From contig NZAS01000135.1 in NCBI GenBank assembly GCA_002686195.1, positions 1-17,291 of the forward strand: 17,291 bases of DNA. Reading direction: 5' to 3'. Within the stretch, counting starts at the first letter, position 1. Each line of letters starts with the position of its first letter. Source of the DNA: Candidatus Pacearchaeota archaeon. Lineage in GTDB: Archaea; Nanoarchaeota; Nanoarchaeia; Pacearchaeales; GW2011-AR1. A model generated the notes under the pieces. That model did no database searches. It was not told the origin of the DNA and was given only the letters and a program-made list of their open reading frames with translations. Of this stretch, positions 15,201 to 17,291 are shown piece by piece. The position numbers and the translations under genes are program-made.

Positions 15201-17291
15201 TATATTAGCAACAATCTCAAGTCAAACTGATAATACAGGATGGCACACAATTGTTATATCTGTAGTTGATTCATCAGCTACATCACCATTCAGTAATGCA
15301 GAAGATATTATAGTTACATTCGCTAGAACTGGTGATAAAGGTGACGCTGGAACGTCAGGTACTGATGGAACAAGTGGAAGTAGTGGAAGTAGTGGAAGTT
15401 CTGGTTCTTCAGGTTCAAGTGGTTCCAGTGGTTCAAGTGGAACTGATGGAACAGATGGAACAAGTGGTTCAAGTGGAACTTCTGGTTCTTCAGGTTCCAG
15501 TGGTTCGTCAGGTTCAAGTGGTTCAAGTGGAAGTTCTGGAACAAGTGGTTCAAGCGGAACAAGTGGTTCAAGTGGTTCAAGTGGAAGCTCAGGTTCCAGT
15601 GGCTCAAGTGGAACAAGTGGTTCAAGTGGTTCAAGTGGAAGTTCGGGTTCAAGTGGTTCAAGTGGAACTGATGGAACAAGTGGAAGTTCGGGTTCAAGTG
15701 GAACTGATGGAACAAGTGGTTCTTCAGGTTCCAGTGGTTCAAGTGGTTCAAGTGGTTCAAGTGGAACTTCTGGTTCTTCAGGTTCCAGTGGTTCGTCAGG
15801 TTCAAGTGGTTCAAGTGGAACTGATGGTACAAGTGGTTCTTCAGGTTCCAGTGGTTCTTCAGGTTCAAGTGGTTCAAGTGGAACTGATGGAACAAGTGGT
15901 TCGTCAGGTTCAAGTGGTTCAAGTGGTTCGAGCGGAACTGATGGAACGTCAGGTTCAAGTGGAACTGATGGAACAAGTGGTTCAAGCGGAACTGATGGAA
16001 CAAGTGGTTCAAGCGGAACTGATGGAACAAGCGGTTCAAGCGGAACTGATGGAACAAGTGGCTCAAGTGGTTCAAGTGGTTCAAGTGGTTCGTCAGGTTC
16101 AAGTGGTTCAAGTGGTGTAACCGTAAGTGGAACAAGTGGTTCTTCAGGTTCAAGTGGTTCAAGTGGTTCTTCAGGTTCAAGTGGTGTAACCGTAAGTGGA
16201 ACAAGTGGTTCTTCAGGTTCAAGTGGTTCAAGTGGTTCGTCTGGTTCAAGTGGTGTAACCGTAAGTGGAACAAGTGGTTCTTCAGGTTCAAGTGGTTCGT
16301 CTGGTTCAAGTGGTGTAACCGTATCTGGAACAAGTGGTTCAAGTGGAACTGATGGAACAAGCGGGTCAAGTGGTTCAAGTGGAACTGATGGAACTGATGG
16401 TGCACCTGGTGGAACAGTAGATAGGTGTCATTTAAAGAAAAGTTCAGCAACTGAAGACATTAACGTTGTTCAGGCCAGTGCTGTAGCGATTGATTTTGAT
16501 GCTGAAGAATATAAATCAGCAATATATACTCATTCTACGGTAACCAATCCTGAACGAGTTACGGTTACTGCAGATGGCCTATACTACGTATTCGCTAATG
16601 TAACTTCTAAAAATACAGGCAACTCCAGGGTAAGTACAGTAGCCAGTATTTACAAAAACGGCACCGAAATCACTCAAACGCGAGTGTATAGTTATAGCCG
16701 TGGTGCATCCTATGGTGACGACAAATCCAAAACTATTATAACTACTCTCAGTTTAGTGGACACAGATTACATAGAAGTAAGAGCCTATGCTGATGACTAT
16801 GAACAAGCAGATTCTATTGATACAATAGTTGCAGAATGTGAATTTATAATAACCAGAATATCTACTGCGGCAGGTGTGGGAGGTTCTTCAGGTACAGATG
16901 GAACAGATGGAACAAGTGGTTCAAGTGGAAGTAGTGGTTCAAGTGGTACAGATGGTACATCTGGAACTGATGGAACATCTGGAACTGATGGTACATCTGG
17001 TACAGATGGTACAAGTGGAACTGATGGAACTTCAGGTACAGATGGAACATCTGGAACTGATGGTACATCTGGTACAGATGGTACAAGTGGAACTGATGGA
17101 ACTTCAGGTACAGATGGAACAAGTGGTTCTTCAGGTTCAAGTGGTGTAACCGTAAGTGGAACAAGTGGTTCTTCAGGTTCAAGTGGTTCAAGTGGTTCAA
17201 GTGGTTCGTCTGGTTCAAGTGGTGTAACCGTATCTGGAACAAGTGGTTCGTCTGGTTCAAGTGGTGTAACCGTATCTGGAACAAGTGGTTC
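9298..17291 (+). CDS. Giant collagen-like modular fibre protein (3' end outside window)
   Basis: One frame is open from ATG 9298 to the right edge: 2,664 codons and no stop. The N-terminal leader is 15 residues (MAKIEEKQLDDVLIA). Then Gly-X-Y blocks made of GSS, GTS and GTD alternate with globular modules: A1 (residues 253-336), B1 (532-652), A2 (827-906), B2 (1189-1308), A3 (1492-1573), B3 (1892-2011) and a C1q/TNF-like domain C (2372-2528), then more Gly-X-Y. I checked the frame across each block; globular modules and repeats stay in one phase. Collagen-like phage proteins form trimeric fibres; here a surface adhesin, whisker or head/neck decoration is inferred. Only three Cys residues are seen (one in B2, two in C). 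The start has only a weak TTGGA seven bases upstream. Proline is almost absent from the Gly-X-Y blocks, which is unlike typical collagen. Confidence 0.93.
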   Translation, partial: MAKIEEKQLDDVLIAGLSGTSGSSGSSGSSGSSGTSGTSGTSGSSGSSGSSGSSGTSGTSGSSGSSGSSGSSGTDGTSGTDGTSGTDGTSGSSGSSGSSGTSGSSGTSGSSGSSGSSGSSGTSGSSGTDGTSGSSGSSGSSGSSGSSGTDGTSGSSGSSGSSGTDGTSGSSGSSGSSGSSGTSGTSGSSGSSGSSGTDGTSGTDGTSGTDGTSGSSGSSGSSGSSGSSGTDGTSGSSGSSGSSGTDGTSGVSDTYVTTSSTSVAIPTSHPTTVTITVGTGLGWSTGQKSLVAKTGDASKRFLMEVTSYNTGTGVLIGDSESNNGTGTIDTWSVNLEGVAGDDGTSGSSGSSGTDGTSGTDGTSGTDGTSGSSGSSGSSGSSGSSGTDGTSGSSGSSGSSGSSGSSGTDGTSGSSGSSGSSGSSGTDGTSGTDGTSGSSGSSGTSGSSGSSGSSGSSGSSGTDGTSGTDGTSGTDGTSGSSGSSGSSGSSGTDGTSGSSGSSGSSGSSGTDGTSGSSGSSGSSGSSGLDGNFGGASFEYDFEATFTSDSDPGTGMLRLSSATQNTATEIYIDDTDVNSTDIQSYMRTIDDSTSTLKGHVKISKKFSTGEFLLFTITDLTENSGYFTIAVTNVDYSTASPFGDNDDIIATFARTGDKGDTGEAGTSGTDGTSGSSGSSGSSGSSGTDGTSGSSGSSGSSGSSGTDGTSGTDGTSGSSGSSGTSGTSGSSGTSGSSGSSGSSGSSGSSGTDGTSGTDGTSGTDGTSGTDGTSGSSGSSGSSGSSGTSGSSGSSGSSGSSGSSGTDGTSGSSGSSGSSGSSGSSGLTGDAYETTSSTSVAIPTSHPTTVTITIGTGLQWTIGQTALVAYTNLKKFQGSVSAYNGVTGVVELASTSNTGTGTYDDWEVNLGGVEGPAGTSGSSGSSGSSGTDGTSGTDGTSGSSGSSGSSGSSGSSGSSGTSGSSGTDGTSGSSGSSGTSGTDGTSGSSGSSGSSGTSGTSGTSGSSGSSGSSGTDGTSGSSGSSGSSGSSGTDGTSGSSGSSGSSGSSGTSGSSGSSGSSGSSGSSGTDGTSGSSGSSGTSGSSGTDGTSGSSGSSGTDGTDGTSGTDGTSGSSGSSGSSGSSGTSGSSGSSGSSGSSGTDGTSGTDGTSGSSGSSGTDGTSGSSGSSGSSGSSGSSGSSGSSGSSGVDGNFGGVTFAYTFETNTTNANPGSGDIRLDNATQNAATGIYICDTDEDGTDISSYLQTIDDSTSAIKGHVKISNKLDSSQFILFTIASLTDNVGYFDVTVSPVDSSGATPFEASEDIIVTFARTGDAGTSGSSGSSGSSGSSGTDGTSGSSGSSGTSGSSGTDGTSGSSGSSGSSGSSGTDGTSGTDGTSGSSGSSGSSGSSGSSGTDGTSGSSGSSGSSGSSGSSGTDGTSGSSGSSGTDGTSGSSGSSGTDGTSGSSGSSGSSGSSGSSGSSGTSGSSGTDGTSGSSGSSGSSGSSGSAGTSGVSDKYASTSSTSKAIPTSHPTAVTITIGTGLSWSVGQSALVASDNDNKFVGEVTSYTTGTGVLVLDSTSNTGTGTYDDWEVNLEGAPGPAGTSGSSGSSGSSGSSGTDGTSGSSGSSGTSGSSGTSGSSGTSGSSGSSGSSGTDGTSGTDGTSGSSGSSGSSGSSGSSGSSGTDGTSGTSGSSGSSGSSGSSGSSGTSGSSGTSGSSGTDGTSGSSGSSGSSGSSGSSGTSGTDGTSGSSGSSGSSGSSGTSGTSGSSGSSGSSGSSGTDGTSGTDGTSGSSGSSGTSGSSGSSGSSGSSGTSGSSGTDGTSGSSGSSGTSGSSGTSGSSGTDGTSGSSGSSGSSGSSGTSGSSGSSGSSGSSGSSGTSGSSGTSGSSGSSGSSGSSGSSGSSGSSGVDGNFGGASFEYDFATATSMVDPGSGALRLNAADQNTATNIAIDELDVNGTDISSYLVTIDDSTSTIKGHVKISNKTDSSQFILATISSQTDNTGWHTIVISVVDSSATSPFSNAEDIIVTFARTGDKGDAGTSGTDGTSGSSGSSGSSGSSGSSGSSGSSGTDGTDGTSGSSGTSGSSGSSGSSGSSGSSGSSGTSGSSGTSGSSGSSGSSGSSGSSGTSGSSGSSGSSGSSGSSGTDGTSGSSGSSGTDGTSGSSGSSGSSGSSGSSGTSGSSGSSGSSGSSGSSGTDGTSGSSGSSGSSGSSGSSGTDGTSGSSGSSGSSGSSGTDGTSGSSGTDGTSGSSGTDGTSGSSGTDGTSGSSGTDGTSGSSGSSGSSGSSGSSGSSGVTVSGTSGSSGSSGSSGSSGSSGVTVSGTSGSSGSSGSSGSSGSSGVTVSGTSGSSGSSGSSGSSGVTVSGTSGSSGTDGTSGSSGSSGTDGTDGAPGGTVDRCHLKKSSATEDINVVQASAVAIDFDAEEYKSAIYTHSTVTNPERVTVTADGLYYVFANVTSKNTGNSRVSTVASIYKNGTEITQTRVYSYSRGASYGDDKSKTIITTLSLVDTDYIEVRAYADDYEQADSIDTIVAECEFIITRISTAAGVGGSSGTDGTDGTSGSSGSSGSSGTDGTSGTDGTSGTDGTSGTDGTSGTDGTSGTDGTSGTDGTSGTDGTSGTDGTSGTDGTSGSSGSSGVTVSGTSGSSGSSGSSGSSGSSGSSGVTVSGTSGSSGSSGVTVSGTSG
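9343..10053 (+). repeat. Gly-X-Y block 1 (79 triplets)
   Basis: Uninterrupted triplets from GLS to GVS. They are almost all GSS, GTS and GTD, with no proline. Codons vary (GGA/GGT/GGC; six serine codons), so this is not a perfect DNA satellite. Confidence 0.95.
10054..10305 (+). other. Fibre module A1 (84 aa)
   Basis: Encodes a beta-rich globular module. Key marks are YVTTSSTS, IPTSHPTTVTITVGTGLGW, GQKSLVA, F-MEVTSYNTGTGVL and a final GTGTIDTWSVNLEG. It returns to Gly-X-Y through GVA-GDD. It is the most divergent of the three A copies at its C-terminal end (TIDTWS instead of TYDDWE). Function unknown; it may be a trimerisation or spacer head. Confidence 0.85.
10306..10890 (+). repeat. Gly-X-Y block 2 (65 triplets)
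   Basis: Runs from GVA-GDD to GLD-GNF without interruption. GTD-GTS-GTD runs at 10351-10400 and 10678-10725 stand out among the GSS triplets. Confidence 0.95.
10891..11253 (+). other. Fibre module B1 (121 aa)
   Basis: Globular module with the landmarks GGASFEYDFEA, DPGTG, ATQNTATEIYIDDTD, MRTIDDSTS, KGHVKIS, FLLFTITDL and a closing IIATFARTG that runs into GDK-GDT-GEA. I recall similar modules between collagen-like repeats in phage proteins, but I cannot name a curated family. Confidence 0.85.
11254..11775 (+). repeat. Gly-X-Y block 3 (58 triplets)
   Basis: Begins with charged triplets GDK-GDT-GEA, then GTS/GSS/GTD, and ends GLT-GDA. A GTD-GTS-GTD cluster lies at 11533-11600. Confidence 0.95.
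11776..12015 (+). other. Fibre module A2 (80 aa)
   Basis: YETTSSTSVAIPTSHPTTVT, then ITIGTGLQW, GQTALVA, FQGSVSAYNGVTGVV and NTGTGTYDDWEVNLGG. The DNA for the IPTSHPT segment is identical to A3 over about 20 bases, pointing to duplication. Confidence 0.85.
12016..12861 (+). repeat. Gly-X-Y block 4 (94 triplets)
   Basis: From GVE-GPA to GVD-GNF. It contains one of the few Pro triplets (GPA at its start). A 54-base tandem unit (12475-12528 and 12529-12582, nearly identical) includes the uncommon ACC GAT spelling of Thr-Asp in both copies. Confidence 0.95.
12862..13221 (+). other. Fibre module B2 (120 aa)
   Basis: GGVTFAYTFETNT, NPGSGDIRLDNATQNAATG, YICDTDEDGTDISSYL, TIDDSTSAIKGHVKIS, ending IIVTFARTG. 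It has a Cys at codon 12976 (YICD) that B1 and B3 lack. Confidence 0.85.
13222..13770 (+). repeat. Gly-X-Y block 5 (61 triplets)
   Basis: From GDA to GVS, with GSA just before its end. It is unusually rich in the GGA AGT AGT spelling of Gly-Ser-Ser, which suggests local amplification within the block. Confidence 0.95.
13771..14016 (+). other. Fibre module A3 (82 aa)
   Basis: KYASTSSTSKAIPTSHPTAV, GTGLSW, GQSALVA, FVGEVTSYTTGTGVLVLDS, NTGTGTYDDWEVNLEG. It leads into GAP-GPA, the only pair of consecutive Pro-containing triplets seen in the fibre. Confidence 0.85.
14017..14970 (+). repeat. Gly-X-Y block 6 (106 triplets)
   Basis: The longest unbroken block, from GAP-GPA to GVD-GNF. At the standard collagen rise it would be a rod of roughly 90 nm, if it forms a triple helix. 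The Thr-Asp spelling ACG GAT is seen mainly here. Confidence 0.95.
14971..15330 (+). other. Fibre module B3 (120 aa)
   Basis: GGASFEYDFATATSMVDPGS, LRLNAADQNTATNIAIDELD, NGTDISSYL, TIDDSTSTIKGHVKIS, FILATIS, closing IIVTFARTG. It opens like B1 (GGASFEYDF) but its middle is closer to B2 (DISSYL, IKGHVKISNK), so the copies may have exchanged segments. Confidence 0.85.
15331..16410 (+). repeat. Gly-X-Y block 7 with VTV interruptions
   Basis: About 360 residues from GDK-GDA to GAP-G. Four GVTVSG interruptions (16114, 16183, 16252, 16312) each put two glycines five residues apart instead of three. A 27-base unit coding GSSGTDGTS is repeated three times at 15979-16059 with the rare AGC serine codon in each copy. 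Confidence 0.93.
16114..16329 (+). repeat. Tandem 69/69/60-base units carrying GVTVSG
   Basis: The GVTVSG coding segments start at 16114, 16183, 16252 and 16312, with nearly identical DNA between them. The last copy spells Ser as TCT instead of AGT. Three more copies occur near the right edge (17143, 17221, 17263). Confidence 0.9.
16411..16881 (+). other. Fibre domain C, C1q/TNF-like
   Basis: A ~157-residue globular domain between Gly-X-Y blocks. The jelly-roll hallmarks are VTVTADGLYYVFANV (around residues 2420-2434), ASIYKNGTEI (2450-2457) and LVDTDYIEVRAYADD, ending with EFIITRI. C1q/TNF-like domains trimerise collagen-like stalks and often bind ligands. Two Cys (codons 16426 and 16837), near the two ends, could pair. 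Base and codon use differ from the A and B modules (about 40% G+C in sampled lines against about 25%). The fold assignment is by eye. Confidence 0.7.
16882..17291 (+). repeat. Gly-X-Y block 8 (runs off the window)
   Basis: GTD-GTS-rich at 16900-17124, then GSS with GVTVSG interruptions at 17143, 17221 and 17263. A 72-base unit at 16981-17052 is repeated at 17053-17124 with only the final codon different. Confidence 0.93.

Noticed and set aside
9335..17284. His/Leu/Asn-rich minus-strand ORFs and Gln/Val/Glu-rich plus-strand ORFs over the fibre gene
   Set aside because: Out-of-phase readings of the same nine-base repeat. The true frame is the one in which modules A, B and C form sensible, mutually similar domains.
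9343..17291. CRISPR array or noncoding satellite
   Set aside because: No constant repeat with unique spacers is present; the repeat is a continuous coding frame with nine-base periodicity and varied codons.

Overview
The window is one strand-uniform block of virion structural genes from a T4-like (myovirus morphology) phage. The order of head and neck genes, the gp23-type major capsid protein, the acidic gp22-type core protein and the phage-borne ribosomal protein bS21 all point this way. The DNA is A+T-rich and most genes prefer AGA, GAT and AAA codons. Together with Ser/Thr/Asp-rich collagen-like tails this resembles uncultured aquatic phages. The host cannot be named from the sequence. All real genes are on the + strand, the largest gap is 144 bases, and I see no tRNA, integrase, insertion sequence or CRISPR array.

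Layout. Bases 2-169 are the 3' end of an unrecognised gene. Two unrecognised genes (172-885, 906-1574), probably head-associated by position, come next, followed by bS21 (1598-1813). A 144-base gap with two hairpins leads to the head core scaffold (22-like, 1958-3016) and the major capsid protein (23-like, 3047-4654), which ends in a strong intrinsic terminator (4680-4706). After it come three tightly packed neck and tail-completion genes, 13-like, 14-like and 15-like (4765-7212). Then come three structural proteins (7222-9258), the first two clear paralogs and the third sharing a C-terminal domain pattern with them.

From 9298 to the right edge a single reading frame of at least 2,664 codons stays open. 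It encodes a giant fibre of collagen-like Gly-X-Y blocks built almost entirely from GSS, GTS and GTD. Two globular modules, A (~82 aa) and B (~120 aa), alternate three times, followed by a C1q/TNF-like domain (C) and more Gly-X-Y. Neither strand carries another credible gene there: the long ORFs in the other five frames are by-products of the repeat.

How the parts fit: the 22-like core templates assembly of the 23-like shell; the 13/14/15-like proteins close the head, dock the tail and cap the sheath; the downstream proteins are likely appendage or decoration proteins; and the giant fibre is probably a surface-exposed adhesin or decoration filament. The most notable hidden signal spans the whole window. 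The tetranucleotide GATC never occurs, and codon choice bends to avoid it: Asp is GAC before every C-starting codon I found, and GGA is never used before a TCN serine codon.
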